64,000 nt of DNA from Fulvivirga marina (GCF_016775155.1 NZ_JAEUGD010000067.1:393021-457020), one strand, 5' to 3'; positions 45,489 through 55,061 are shown, counted from the first letter of the stretch. Notes: generated by a model from the sequence alone, not told the origin. Program-made: numbers and translations.

Positions 45489-47372
45489 TTACTCCATGAC
45501 CAAGCTCTGATCTTTAGGGTATTTCACTTCATATTTTAAATCCATTTGTCTACTATCCCCAGGCTCAAGCTTGAGCTTCCAGCGAAGAATACCTGTATGT
45601 TTATTATACTCAGCCTTAGAAGACTCTAACATATCCACTTCTATATCTTTATTAGTAGGCACTGGTACCTGATCTTCAATGGTAATGTTTATAGGTTGCT
45701 GCTTCTTATTGCGGATCTTAATTTCAAACCCCACAAGCTCTTTGCGATTACTGCCAATAAACTGAGCTGAACTAAATTCATTTACCTTTTCACGGGTAAT
45801 CACAATATTCTTATCCCTGCCCAACGAAATATTCAAAGTATCCTTCACATTACGGGTATCCAATACCGTCTTTCCTATAAACTTACCTTCAAAGAAGAGA
45901 TTAGCTTCTCCTGCCAGAAAGTTATAACCTTCCCAATCAGTAACCTGAGCCTTAAGGAATGCGTCAGTGTCAAGCTTGGGTACGGCATAATAACGGTAAG
46001 TTGCAGGCAAATCATAAGCAACCATATCCACGATCTGGTTTCTCCCATCCGACTTTATGGAGTAAGGCTCATCAACCGTAAACTCCAGAGTAGTTTGTTT
46101 TACAACTGCAGTCGCAGCGATCTCTTTTTTAACTTTAGGCTTGTACTCATAAGATGAGGATGCATTAACACCAGAGGCTCGCCCCTTTAATGCAGTGACC
46201 ACTACTTCAGATAGCTGCTGTGTATCATCATACAAAACTACATCCATTACTGAACGATGGCCTATACTTTGCTCCTGGCTTACCATCCCCACAAAGGAAT
46301 AAACAATGGTCTGAGCATCCTGCGTTAATGGCAGTCTGTAATTACCGTCAATATCTGTTATCGTCCCCACTGTCGTTCCTTTAATAAGTACGTTCACCCC
46401 GGGAAGCGGCATGCCATCTTCACCAATCACCCTTCCTGAAACCTCATTGCCAGCAATGGAGTATGCTCCAACCTGCATTTGTCTTCCATAATTATTATAT
46501 GCGACACGGTTGTTAAAACCCAGATACCAGGTGGTAAGGTTAGGAGCCACACTACTTTGACTTGGGTCTGCGTTACTGAAGGTAAGCTTTACTCTATCCC
46601 AGTCTTCTCCTGTATTCTGATGTACATTTGCCTTATAGGTTACCTCCACAGGCTTAAGCACATTTTCCGCCCTGATGTCATAAGATGGTCCCCAGCCGGC
46701 TTCCTGTACCAAGTAAGTCAGAATAAATTTGGACCTCAAAGTAGTTTTGGCTGACACCTTCACCAAAACTTCCCGAACAGGCTCAGGTCTTTTATTACTC
46801 AATTCATTCAATTGAGCGTTCACTTTGCTCTGCTCTTCCCGCAGCGTTTTTATTTTTCTGGCTAATTCCAGCTCCTTTCCCTTTATCTCGGCCAGACGTG
46901 CTCTATAATATTCTGCGGCTTGTTTCAACTCCTCTATGCTTACCCCATTATCCGTACCTCCGATAGCCTTATTACCGATCAGCAACGATTCCTCCTCCTT
47001 GTATACTTCCTGCCATACTTCCTGATCGGCAATCTGATCGTTCAGCTTATCTCTCTCGGCCTCCAGAGATACAATCTGTTCAGATTTTTTCTTTTCATCC
47101 AGATAATTGAGTCGACCGGATACCGCAAGTACTTTCACTCCCTCATTGAGCGCCTTAATCTGAATACTTCTTTCCCGGATATTGACAGGCAGGTTACCGA
47201 TCACTAATGTAGTATTTCCCGATGGTGTAGAAGCATCAAATGTTCGAGTCACCTGTGCACCTTGTAAGTAGACCGTAACCTCAGATATTTTAGACGACAC
47301 TAATTGCTCTTCACCCTGGCTAAATACCCATAAAGAAGAAAATAAAAGGACTAACGTAGATATCAATTTCAT
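45489..47372 (-). CDS. MuiA-like DUF4139 protein with inserted CarboxypepD_reg-like domain
   Basis: 627 residues from the ATG at 47372 (MKLISTLVLLFSSLWVFSQG, a signal peptide). DUF4140-type N-terminal domain (about 28-125, SEVTVYLQGAQVTRTF), a coiled coil (about 95-195), then the DUF4139 domain in two pieces. Between them, residues about 311-397 (46182-46442) form a CarboxypepD_reg-like domain, VSGRVIGEDGMPLPGVNVL to IDGNY, ending LSEVVVTAL. That insert is very like the N-terminal domain and TonB-box linker of the SusC protein in this window. The family is named after a mucoidy inhibitor; the biochemical role is unknown. Likely periplasmic or surface-exposed. Confidence 0.82.
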   Translation of the reverse strand: MKLISTLVLLFSSLWVFSQGEEQLVSSKISEVTVYLQGAQVTRTFDASTPSGNTTLVIGNLPVNIRERSIQIKALNEGVKVLAVSGRLNYLDEKKKSEQIVSLEAERDKLNDQIADQEVWQEVYKEEESLLIGNKAIGGTDNGVSIEELKQAAEYYRARLAEIKGKELELARKIKTLREEQSKVNAQLNELSNKRPEPVREVLVKVSAKTTLRSKFILTYLVQEAGWGPSYDIRAENVLKPVEVTYKANVHQNTGEDWDRVKLTFSNADPSQSSVAPNLTTWYLGFNNRVAYNNYGRQMQVGAYSIAGNEVSGRVIGEDGMPLPGVNVLIKGTTVGTITDIDGNYRLPLTQDAQTIVYSFVGMVSQEQSIGHRSVMDVVLYDDTQQLSEVVVTALKGRASGVNASSSYEYKPKVKKEIAATAVVKQTTLEFTVDEPYSIKSDGRNQIVDMVAYDLPATYRYYAVPKLDTDAFLKAQVTDWEGYNFLAGEANLFFEGKFIGKTVLDTRNVKDTLNISLGRDKNIVITREKVNEFSSAQFIGSNRKELVGFEIKIRNKKQQPINITIEDQVPVPTNKDIEVDMLESSKAEYNKHTGILRWKLKLEPGDSRQMDLKYEVKYPKDQSLVME

Positions 47373-47516
47373 AATACTAAAGGTCAATGTGAAACATGTT
47401 TAGTATTATGATGCTGCTACATTACAGAATCCATAAAGGGCACTGTATTTTTTCTAATAAATACAGTCCCTACACCCCATTGCGGGATTTTCTGTAGCAA
47501 CACAAACAACCGCAAT
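47371..47516 (-). promoter_or_regulatory. Structured leader region upstream of the DUF4139 gene
   Basis: Four inverted repeats are packed into 146 bases: ATAATACTAAA/TTTAGTATTAT (47371-47381, 47399-47409) touching the start codon; ACTGTATTT/AAATACAGT (47442-47450, 47459-47467); a TGCTAC...AGAA / TTCTGTAGCA pair around it; and ATTGCGG/CCGCAAT (47479-47485, 47510-47516). The last may also be the end structure of the upstream regulator gene. Possible structured 5' leader or operator. Confidence 0.4.
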
Positions 47517-47537
47517 AAGGTATGTGTACTCTGCCTT

Positions 47538-49025
47538 CTATTTTTCCAAGGCGTCCAATGCATCGATAATGTCGTTTTGATTCTCCTGGTTGCCTATATG
47601 GTAAGGTGGTGCTATTCGATCTCCGCAATCCATAAGGGAACAGCGCTCACAAGTTGTATTAACCACTTTAGTAACAATATCCGGATCATCAATAAACTTG
47701 ATCCTTTTCCTCAGGTTGTTATCAATATATACACCAATGGTAACACTCATACTCTCATTGGGGTTAGAAACATTGGGAAAAGCAATGGTCAGACAAAAGT
47801 ATTCATTAGGCGTTTCATGATACCTGGAAATCTGCGCTCCGGCCAATACAGGAATTTGTTTTTTCAGGCGGTGCATACTCCGAAGCTCCTTAATAAGACC
47901 TATAGAAATCCATCTTCTGCAATAATGCTCATTAAGACTGTTGGCATGTGGGTTATGTGCCCTTGAAAGGTGAAGCTCCTTGGTAAGCTCATAGGATGAA
48001 AAGTCATCTGTTCCCAAAAACCGCAGAAAAAACAGGTTTTTAATACCAAAATATTTAGGCAAAATATTGGTAAGCCGCTGCATCAACATTTCCGGTGTTG
48101 CATTGTACTTAGTAATAAAAGACAACAGCTGATTACCATCCCACTTTTTGTTTTGCGCAAATTCCCTCACATCTGCCACTACAGCATCTTCATCCATAAG
48201 TAAGGCAGCGGAGAAATACGAAGCTTTATAATTGTTAAGTAGCTCCTCAAAGTTATAACTCCTTTGTGGTGGTGTTTCCATGGGGCGCTCTTTCAGTTTT
48301 AAATATTGAAAGCCTATTTCACGTCCTAACAGGAAACATTCCTGTGCATCTGTCAATTCATTATTGAGTAGCAGTTTTTTCCTCTTACTCTTATAGTAAG
48401 AACGTAAATGCTTTAAAGCTCTAAATTCCGACAGCTCATCACGGTCGGTGGTAATGCCATAGCTACCCAAAAGCACCTGTTCCAGTTGCATTTTTTTAAC
48501 AGGTATAGTATTAATCGACTTGTTGGCACCCCTAAAATCTTTCACTGCTTTTTCGATATCCGGAAAGTAATTATCATGCATCTCCTGATAGGAGCGAAGT
48601 GCAGCATAATAAAAGTACTCCTGATTCATTTCATAATTACGAGAGATCAAAGAGATAGAACTGATAAATGCATTGATCTTTTCTGGTGACACTGAGATAA
48701 GTTCAATGATTTTCTGCGCATCAAGTCCAAAAAGGTGAAGAGGGAACTCTTTAAAAAAATCTGATTGCAACAAATTGATAACAGGCTGCAATCTTTTCGA
48801 CACTTTTAGAGAGACCAAATTGTCGTAAGACTCATCCAAGGCCTCAGCTAATTGCATGATCTTATCCCCCTTTGGGTATTTTTTCCCTTTTTCTATCTCA
48901 CTTAAATAGGAAATTGAAAGTCCTGTCTTCTGCGCAAGTTCCTGAAACGAAAGTCCCTTCTCAACACGTAAATCGCGGATTTTAAGCCCAAAAATATGTT
49001 TGAGCGAAAAGTTTTCATTGGCCAT
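47538..49025 (-). CDS. XRE-family regulator of the RamB/ScfR (DUF2083) type
   Basis: 495 residues. N-terminal helix-turn-helix (about 10-70): IRDLRVEKGLSFQELAQKTGLSISYLSEIEKGKKYP. The middle resembles the IrrE/ImmA metallopeptidase-like region of this family, but the HExxH motif is degenerate (GREIGFQ), while the following ASYFSAALLM segment is kept. The C-terminal DUF2083 part has the cysteine motif CERCSLMDCGDR. Family members RamB and PrpC-type ScfR control acetate, glyoxylate and propionate genes. It is divergent from aceB with only 78 bases between, around a palindrome. A TATCTTTG at 49030-49037 (minus) would start transcription almost at the ATG, so the mRNA may be leaderless. Confidence 0.85.
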   Translation of the reverse strand: MANENFSLKHIFGLKIRDLRVEKGLSFQELAQKTGLSISYLSEIEKGKKYPKGDKIMQLAEALDESYDNLVSLKVSKRLQPVINLLQSDFFKEFPLHLFGLDAQKIIELISVSPEKINAFISSISLISRNYEMNQEYFYYAALRSYQEMHDNYFPDIEKAVKDFRGANKSINTIPVKKMQLEQVLLGSYGITTDRDELSEFRALKHLRSYYKSKRKKLLLNNELTDAQECFLLGREIGFQYLKLKERPMETPPQRSYNFEELLNNYKASYFSAALLMDEDAVVADVREFAQNKKWDGNQLLSFITKYNATPEMLMQRLTNILPKYFGIKNLFFLRFLGTDDFSSYELTKELHLSRAHNPHANSLNEHYCRRWISIGLIKELRSMHRLKKQIPVLAGAQISRYHETPNEYFCLTIAFPNVSNPNESMSVTIGVYIDNNLRKRIKFIDDPDIVTKVVNTTCERCSLMDCGDRIAPPYHIGNQENQNDIIDALDALEK

Positions 49026-49044
49026 GGATCAAAGATAATTAAAA

Positions 49045-49078
49045 TTTGTGTAAAATTTCTTTTAGCGAAATTTCGCTA
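49045..49078. promoter_or_regulatory. Operator palindrome and candidate aceB promoter
   Basis: A perfect 16-bp palindrome TAGCGAAATTTCGCTA lies at 49063-49078 between the regulator and aceB. For aceB, TTTG (49045-49048) and AAATTTCG (49068-49075) are spaced exactly 19 bases, so the palindrome would cover the -7 box. The weaker inverted pair TAAAATTTC (49051-49059) and GAAATTTTA (49084-49092) flanks it. Confidence 0.6.
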
Positions 49079-49103
49079 TTAATGAAATTTTACTGATATT
49101 CGT

Positions 49104-50750
49104 ATGACACAAATTATTTTAACCCCTGGAACTATGATTGAAGAATTAACTACTAAAGCCTACAGCCCACCTGAAACCATGCATCTCAATGCTGGCTTTG
49201 AAGAGGCGTATGCAGAGATTCTCACCCCAGAAGCACTAAAGTTTCTGTTTACTCTGCACGAGAAGTTTAATGGACGCAGAAAGTTGCTCTTACAGAAAAG
49301 AGTCGAGCGCCAGAAAGAAATCGACAACGGTGTTATGCCCGATTTTCTTGAATCAACCAAAACCATCCGTGAAGGCGACTGGCAAGTTGCCAGCCTACCC
49401 AAAGACCTCCTGGACCGCCGTGTGGAAATCACCGGACCGGTGGAGAGAAAGATGATTATTAATGCTCTAAACTCAGGCGCCAAAGTTTTTATGGCCGACT
49501 TTGAGGACAGCAACACACCTTCATGGAAAAACAATATAGAAGGGCAAATCAACTTACGAGATGCAGTCAATCGCAACATAGAATATAAACACCCTACAAC
49601 AGGCAAAACCTATTCGTTGAATGACGAAGTAGCTACACTGTTTGTAAGACCCAGGGGATGGCATCTGGAAGACAAACACATCACTATCAAAGGTGAGTCT
49701 ATAAGCGGAAGCCTTATGGATTTTGGTCTGTACTTTTTTCACAATGCCAAAAACCTGATAAAAAATGGTACTGGACCATACTTCTATTTGCCAAAAATGG
49801 AAAGCCATTTGGAAGCTCGACTTTGGAATGATGTTTTCGTTTACGCTCAGGATTATGTAGGTATTCCTCAAAAAACGATTAAGGCCACCGTATTGATAGA
49901 AACCATACTGGCAAGCTTCGAATTACATGAGATTCTTTTTGAATTAAGAGATCACTCCGCCGGACTGAATTGCGGAAGGTGGGATTATATTTTCTCGTTT
50001 ATCAAAAAATTCCGCAATAAGGCAGGCTATGTAATGCCTGACCGCTCTCAGATCACCATGGGTGTACCTTTTATGAAGGCTTATACACTTGCCGTTATCA
50101 AGGCCTGTCACAAACGATGCGTTCATGCTATGGGTGGCATGGCTGCACAAGTACCTATTAAAGAAGATCCTGAGGCCAATGAAGCTGCTTTGAAAAAAGT
50201 ACGAACCGACAAGGTTAACGAAGTCAGAAATGGCCATGATGGTACGTGGGTAGCACACCCTGGGTTAGTTAAAGTTGCAGAAAATGCCTTTAATGAATAT
50301 ATGCCTACGCTCAACCAGATACATGTTAAGCGTAACGATGTGATGATCTCTGCCGAACAATTACTGGAGGTACCTCAAGGAACCATTACAGAAAATGGGT
50401 TGAGAACTAATATCAACGTGGGTATCCTCTATATAGAAAGCTGGCTGAGAGGAAATGGTGCAGCAGCATTATATCACTTGATGGAAGATGCCGCAACTGC
50501 GGAAATCTCACGAACTCAGGTATGGCAATGGCTTAAAAACGGCGCCACGCTGGACGATGGTAGAGTAATTACTGAAAGCTTGTATGAGCAGCTAAAAGTT
50601 GAGGAACTTGAGAAGATCAAAGCTTACGTTGGAGAAGAAAATTACAAAAAAGGAAGGTTTGAACAGGCGATTTCAACCTTTGACAAACTAGTAAAATCCG
50701 ATGATTTTAAGGAGTTTTTAACAATACCTGCCTATCAATTAATCGACTAA
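49104..50750 (+). CDS. aceB: Malate synthase A
   Basis: 548 residues. Condenses glyoxylate with acetyl-CoA to malate in the glyoxylate cycle. The A-type signatures are present: ADFEDSNTPSWKN (Mg/Asp region), RPRGWHLEDKH, LIETILASFELHEILFELRDHSAGLNCGRWDY and MPDRSQITMGVPFM, plus the C-terminal catalytic Asp region (MEDAATAEISRTQVWQW). Start at 49104; an ATG at 49137 is possible. It leads aceB-aceA, 19 bases apart, and is divergent from a RamB/ScfR-like regulator. Confidence 0.97.
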   Translation: MTQIILTPGTMIEELTTKAYSPPETMHLNAGFEEAYAEILTPEALKFLFTLHEKFNGRRKLLLQKRVERQKEIDNGVMPDFLESTKTIREGDWQVASLPKDLLDRRVEITGPVERKMIINALNSGAKVFMADFEDSNTPSWKNNIEGQINLRDAVNRNIEYKHPTTGKTYSLNDEVATLFVRPRGWHLEDKHITIKGESISGSLMDFGLYFFHNAKNLIKNGTGPYFYLPKMESHLEARLWNDVFVYAQDYVGIPQKTIKATVLIETILASFELHEILFELRDHSAGLNCGRWDYIFSFIKKFRNKAGYVMPDRSQITMGVPFMKAYTLAVIKACHKRCVHAMGGMAAQVPIKEDPEANEAALKKVRTDKVNEVRNGHDGTWVAHPGLVKVAENAFNEYMPTLNQIHVKRNDVMISAEQLLEVPQGTITENGLRTNINVGILYIESWLRGNGAAALYHLMEDAATAEISRTQVWQWLKNGATLDDGRVITESLYEQLKVEELEKIKAYVGEENYKKGRFEQAISTFDKLVKSDDFKEFLTIPAYQLID

Positions 50751-50769
50751 CCCCTAAATTTTTACCATT

Positions 50770-52065
50770 ATGAACAATGCAGATCAAATAGAAAAACTAT
50801 ATAGCGATTGGATGTCGAACCCCAGATGGAAAGGCATAACAAGGCCTTACATTCCTGAAGATGTACTAAAACTTAGAGGTTCGGTAAATATAGAATATAC
50901 GTTGGCAAGGCTTGGGGCTGAGAAGCTCTGGAAGAGACTCACCACCCAGCCTTTCACAGCTGGACTGGGAGCCTTAACAGGCAACCAGGCCGTACAGGAA
51001 GTTGCCGCTGGCCTTGAGGCGATCTACCTAAGTGGCTGGCAGGTTGCAGCTGACGCAAACCTTGCAGGCCAGATGTACCCTGATCAATCCCTTTATCCTG
51101 CAGACTCTGTACCCAGCGTGGTAAAGAGGATCAACAACGCACTCATGCGAAGGGATCAGATTCAAAGTGTAACAGGTGAGTCTGACATCGACTGGATGGT
51201 ACCTATAGTTGCTGACGCGGAAGCTGGTTTTGGAGGAAACCTCAATGCTTTTGAATTAATGAAGGCCATGATTGAAGCAGGTGCTGCAGGTGTTCACTTC
51301 GAAGACCAGCTTTCATCAGCCAAGAAGTGTGGACACTTAGGTGGCAAAGTATTAGTTCCGACCCAAGAAGCGATAAATAAACTTATTGCAGCACGTTTGG
51401 CTGCTGACGTAATGGGTACGCCCACTGTATTGGTTGCCCGTACTGATGCTGAGGCGGCTAACCTGATCACTTCCGACGTTGACACCAGAGATCATAAATT
51501 CCTTACCGGAAACAAAACCTCTGAAGGATTCTTCCATGTTAAAAACGGATTGGAACAAGGGATCGACAGAGCATTGAGCTACGCACCTTATGCGGATCTA
51601 CTTTGGATGGAAACCTCTAATCCAGACTTGGGTTTGGCAAGGGAATTTGCTCAAGGAGTTAAAGAGAAATACCCTGACCAAATGTTGGCATACAACTGTT
51701 CGCCATCATTTAACTGGGCAGCCAAGCTCAGCGTGAAGGAGATGGAGTCATTCAGAGAAAACCTTGCAGAAATGGGATACAAGTTCCAGTTTATCACACT
51801 GGCTGGATTCCATGCGCTGAACACTGCAATGTTTGAACTGTCAAAAGCCTACAAAGAAAGAGGCATGGCTGGTTACTCTGAGTTACAGGAAAGAGAGTTT
51901 GCGCTTCAACAACATGGGTTTAACGCTGTAAAACACCAGGCATTTGTTGGCACACAATATTTCGATACCGTTCAGAATATTGTTCAGCAAGGCAACTCCT
52001 CTACCACTGCCATGAAAGGTAGTACTGAAGAAGATCAGTTTGAAACTACAAAAAAAGCAAGTTAA
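50770..52065 (+). CDS. aceA: Isocitrate lyase
   Basis: 431 residues, near E. coli AceA length. The active-site loop [11 protein letters not shown] carries the catalytic Cys; other signatures are [13 protein letters not shown] (Mg-binding Asp), [19 protein letters not shown], and YNCSPSFNW. It splits isocitrate to glyoxylate and succinate. The C-terminus ends with Lys-Lys-Ala-Ser. Second gene of the glyoxylate operon, with a double hairpin downstream and convergent acs. Confidence 0.97.
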   Translation: MNNADQIEKLYSDWMSNPRWKGITRPYIPEDVLKLRGSVNIEYTLARLGAEKLWKRLTTQPFTAGLGALTGNQAVQEVAAGLEAIYLSGWQVAADANLAGQMYPDQSLYPADSVPSVVKRINNALMRRDQIQSVTGESDIDWMVPIVADAEAGFGGNLNAFELMKAMIEAGAAGVHFEDQLSSAKKCGHLGGKVLVPTQEAINKLIAARLAADVMGTPTVLVARTDAEAANLITSDVDTRDHKFLTGNKTSEGFFHVKNGLEQGIDRALSYAPYADLLWMETSNPDLGLAREFAQGVKEKYPDQMLAYNCSPSFNWAAKLSVKEMESFRENLAEMGYKFQFITLAGFHALNTAMFELSKAYKERGMAGYSELQEREFALQQHGFNAVKHQAFVGTQYFDTVQNIVQQGNSSTTAMKGSTEEDQFETTKKAS

Positions 52066-52097
52066 TATCCCAAATGACCTCGACCTAAACCCAAAAA

Positions 52098-52176
52098 TCG
52101 CCTGACTTTAATAAGGTCAGGCGACTTTTGTCTACTCTAAGGTTGCTGCCTGACCCTATGGTCAGGCAGCTTTTTT
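52098..52176. terminator. Twin hairpins between aceA and acs
   Basis: Hairpin 1: TCGCCTGAC / GTCAGGCGA (52098-52106, 52116-52124). Hairpin 2: GCTGCCTGACC / GGTCAGGCAGC (52145-52155, 52160-52170) followed by TTTTTT on the plus strand. Hairpin 1 has a T run (ATTTTTG) on the minus strand. They share the GCCTGAC arm, so one probably serves aceA and the other acs. Confidence 0.85.
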
Positions 52177-52188
52177 AATATAGTTTTC

Positions 52189-54096
52189 TCACACGCTCAC
52201 ATTAGCCGCACCTTCAATAATCTCTTCTACCACATCAGGGTTAAGAAGTGTTGAAGTATCACCCATGTTACTTGTCTCTCCGGTTGCTATTTTTCGTAAT
52301 ATTCTACGCATGATCTTCCCGGACCGGGTTTTAGGCAGCCCCGAAACAATTTGTATCCTATCAGGTTTTGCTATTGGACCTATTATTTTATTTACTGTTT
52401 CCCTGATTTCATTCTTAAGATTCTCTTCCGATCTTCCCTCCATATCACAGATCACATAAGCATAAATACCCTGACCTTTTATATCGTGCGGATATCCCAC
52501 CACCGCTGATTCCACAACTTTAGGGTGCTCATTAATGGCATTTTCGACCTCCGCAGTACCCATTCTATGACCTGATACATTGATTACATCATCAACACGC
52601 CCCAGGATTCTATAATAACCATCTTCATCGCGTTTCACTCCATCACCTGTAAAGTAATAACCTTTGAAGCTTGAAAAATAAGTTTGTCTACATCTTTCAT
52701 GATCACCATAAGTAGTCCGTAAGATTGATGGCCATGGAAATTTAATGCACAGATTACCTTCAACACTATTCCCCTTCAGTTCATTACCATCATTATCTAA
52801 AATAGCGAGCTGCACCCCTGGCAACGGCAATGTTGCATACGAGGGTTTAGTTGGAGTAACTCCCGCAATAGGTGACACCATAACACCACCCGTTTCTGTC
52901 TGCCACCAGGTGTCTACAATCGGACACTTGCCTTTTCCAACATGGTCATGATACCAGTGCCAGGCTTCTTCATTAATCGGTTCACCTACAGAACCGATTA
53001 CTTTTAACGAATCCAGCGCATAGGGCTTCAGAGGTTCTGCACCAAAAACCTGCAGTGCCCTGATAGCTGTAGGAGCGGTATAAAACTGATTTACCTGATG
53101 TTTATCACAAATAGCCCAAAACCTACCCGGATTTGGGTAAGTAGGCACACCTTCGAACATCAGCGTAGTAGCCCCTGCTAACAAAGGTCCGTATACGATA
53201 TAAGAGTGCCCTGTTATCCAGCCTATATCGGCCGTACACCAATACACATCTCCCGAGTTATATTGAAATACATTTTGGAAAGAGTAAGTAGTGTACACCA
53301 TATAGCCCCCACAGGTATGTACTACTCCTTTTGGTTTTCCGGTTGAACCGGAGGTATATAATATAAAGAGCATATCTTCGGCATCCATTACCTCTGCTTT
53401 ATTCTCCTTTGACACACCTTCTATAGCATCACTCCACCAGATGTCACGACCATCTTTCATGATCACTTCATGTCCTGTACGCTTCAGCACAATCACCCTT
53501 TCAACAGAACTGGTATTTTCAAGGGCTTCATCCACCACCTTCTTTACTGCAATTTTCTTATCACCTCTGAAATTACCATCAGAAGTTAGCACCATTTTGG
53601 CCTGGCAGTCCTCAATACGATCTGCAAGAGACTTAGCAGAAAAACCTGCAAATACCACAGAATGCACGGCTCCGATTCTGGCACATGCAAGCATAGCAAC
53701 AGCAGCTTCCGGAACCATAGGCATATAAATAATGACTCTGTCCCCCTTCTCAACGCCCTGTGCTTTCATGGCGTTGGCGAATTGACAGACCATTTCATAA
53801 AGCTCGCGATAGGTAATAGTCCTTACAGCCTCCTTAGGGTCATTTGGCTCCCAGATTATAGCCGGTTTGTCTCCTAGTAAAAACAGGTGCTTTTCCAGCA
53901 AGTTTTCTGTGATATTAAGTTTTCCATTGACAAACCACTTAACATCAGGTTTTTCGAAATCCCAGTCAACTACTCTATCCCATTTTTTATGCCAGTAGAA
54001 GGAATCAGCTATTCTTCCCCAGAAATTATCGGGATCCTGAACACTCTTTTGGTATTCATGGATGTAGCCACTAAGTGTCTGAATTTTGTTACTCAT
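52189..54096 (-). CDS. acs: Acetyl-CoA synthetase (AMP-forming)
   Basis: 635 residues. Activates acetate to acetyl-CoA through acetyl-AMP, feeding the adjacent glyoxylate genes. N-terminal cap (FWGRIADSFYWHKKWDRVVDWDF), P-loop LYTSGSTGKPKGVVH, motifs TADIGWITGHSYIVYGPL and WWQTETGG, YYFTGDG and the C-terminal PKTRSGKIMRR, whose lysine is the site of regulatory acetylation in well-studied Acs enzymes. Convergent with aceA; whether the RamB-like regulator controls it too is unknown. An imperfect dyad AAATCAT/ATGATTT lies upstream at 54162-54187. Confidence 0.97.
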   Translation of the reverse strand: MSNKIQTLSGYIHEYQKSVQDPDNFWGRIADSFYWHKKWDRVVDWDFEKPDVKWFVNGKLNITENLLEKHLFLLGDKPAIIWEPNDPKEAVRTITYRELYEMVCQFANAMKAQGVEKGDRVIIYMPMVPEAAVAMLACARIGAVHSVVFAGFSAKSLADRIEDCQAKMVLTSDGNFRGDKKIAVKKVVDEALENTSSVERVIVLKRTGHEVIMKDGRDIWWSDAIEGVSKENKAEVMDAEDMLFILYTSGSTGKPKGVVHTCGGYMVYTTYSFQNVFQYNSGDVYWCTADIGWITGHSYIVYGPLLAGATTLMFEGVPTYPNPGRFWAICDKHQVNQFYTAPTAIRALQVFGAEPLKPYALDSLKVIGSVGEPINEEAWHWYHDHVGKGKCPIVDTWWQTETGGVMVSPIAGVTPTKPSYATLPLPGVQLAILDNDGNELKGNSVEGNLCIKFPWPSILRTTYGDHERCRQTYFSSFKGYYFTGDGVKRDEDGYYRILGRVDDVINVSGHRMGTAEVENAINEHPKVVESAVVGYPHDIKGQGIYAYVICDMEGRSEENLKNEIRETVNKIIGPIAKPDRIQIVSGLPKTRSGKIMRRILRKIATGETSNMGDTSTLLNPDVVEEIIEGAANVSV

Positions 54097-54254
54097 AATT
54101 TACATTCATTCGGGTTTTAAATATTAAAACTACTCCTTGTCGCTCCATACTAAGTTGCAAAAAATCATCTCATTTATAAAATGATTTATACAGCTTCTAT
54201 AAGAACGCACTTAAAAAGTCCCGGACAATAAATGATGAGGGAGTGGGAAGATAT

Positions 54255-55010
54255 CTAAAAAAAGTACTCTGCAGAAACCGCCACCAAAGAGCCAAGTATA
54301 CCTACACCTAGTTTTTTAGCATTAAAATGATGATCTACACTGCTTTCAAACACTATTGTAGTAGAAATATGAAGAAAGTTACCGCTCACTATGGCAAAAA
54401 GTATTGTAAATGCTTCATGGGAAAGTGTATTACTTTCCACATAATAATCACCTACCAAAAGCCCCAAAGGAGATGCCAATGAAAACAACGCAAGAAACAC
54501 TATGGCAATATTCTTCTTTTTTACCTGACACATCAGAATAGACATCAAGGCAAACGCAGCCGGAGCCTTATGCAGCAAAATACCAAAGAACAAAGACCTG
54601 GACTCATGATGCTCATGAAGTGCACTGGGGTGCGCTAGCAATGAACCCTCTAAAAACGCATGAACTGATAGCCCGAATAATACCAGAACGGCTGAACTAG
54701 CTTTATGCTGATGCCCTTCACTATGTTTATGTACATGACCATGCTCTGCACCTGAAGTAAGATACTCAAGTATTTGCTGCAGAAAAAAGCCTACAAGAAT
54801 AAATAGCCCTATTTCAGTTGGGTTCTCAGCCCTTGAAAATAATTCCGGCAAAATATGAATAATAGTAACTGCAAAAAGGTATGCTCCAGCAAAGACCAGA
54901 ACAAGTTTGTATTTTTTATCCTTTATTTCCGGTATCAAAAACGTAGACAGCCCCGACAGCAAAGCTGTAAAAAACAGGATGAGAAGATTAAAAAGCATGG
55001 ATGTATTCAA
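54255..55010 (-). CDS. ZIP family metal transporter
   Basis: 251 residues with about eight membrane helices. A His-rich cytoplasmic loop (HGHVHKHSEGHQH) near residue 90-105 is typical of ZIP proteins and probably binds zinc. Helix 4 contains LFGLSVHAFLEGSLLA and helix 5 LFFGILLHKAPAAFAL, the transmembrane metal-site pair. It imports Zn2+ or a similar divalent ion; specificity cannot be read from the sequence. The gene is single, 52 bases after the methyltransferase stop on the same strand. Confidence 0.9.
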   Translation of the reverse strand: MNTSMLFNLLILFFTALLSGLSTFLIPEIKDKKYKLVLVFAGAYLFAVTIIHILPELFSRAENPTEIGLFILVGFFLQQILEYLTSGAEHGHVHKHSEGHQHKASSAVLVLFGLSVHAFLEGSLLAHPSALHEHHESRSLFFGILLHKAPAAFALMSILMCQVKKKNIAIVFLALFSLASPLGLLVGDYYVESNTLSHEAFTILFAIVSGNFLHISTTIVFESSVDHHFNAKKLGVGILGSLVAVSAEYFF

Positions 55011-55061
55011 GTTCGACGCACAAAGATATACAACAATGTTGCATTTACATGTTTCGTGACG

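Noticed and set aside
49160..49606. 148-codon minus-strand frame inside aceB
   Set aside because: Antisense shadow of a conserved enzyme region; no independent support.
54162..54187. AAATCAT/ATGATTT dyad as an operator shared with aceB
   Set aside because: The sequence does not resemble the aceB palindrome, and arms are short and AT-only, so chance is likely.
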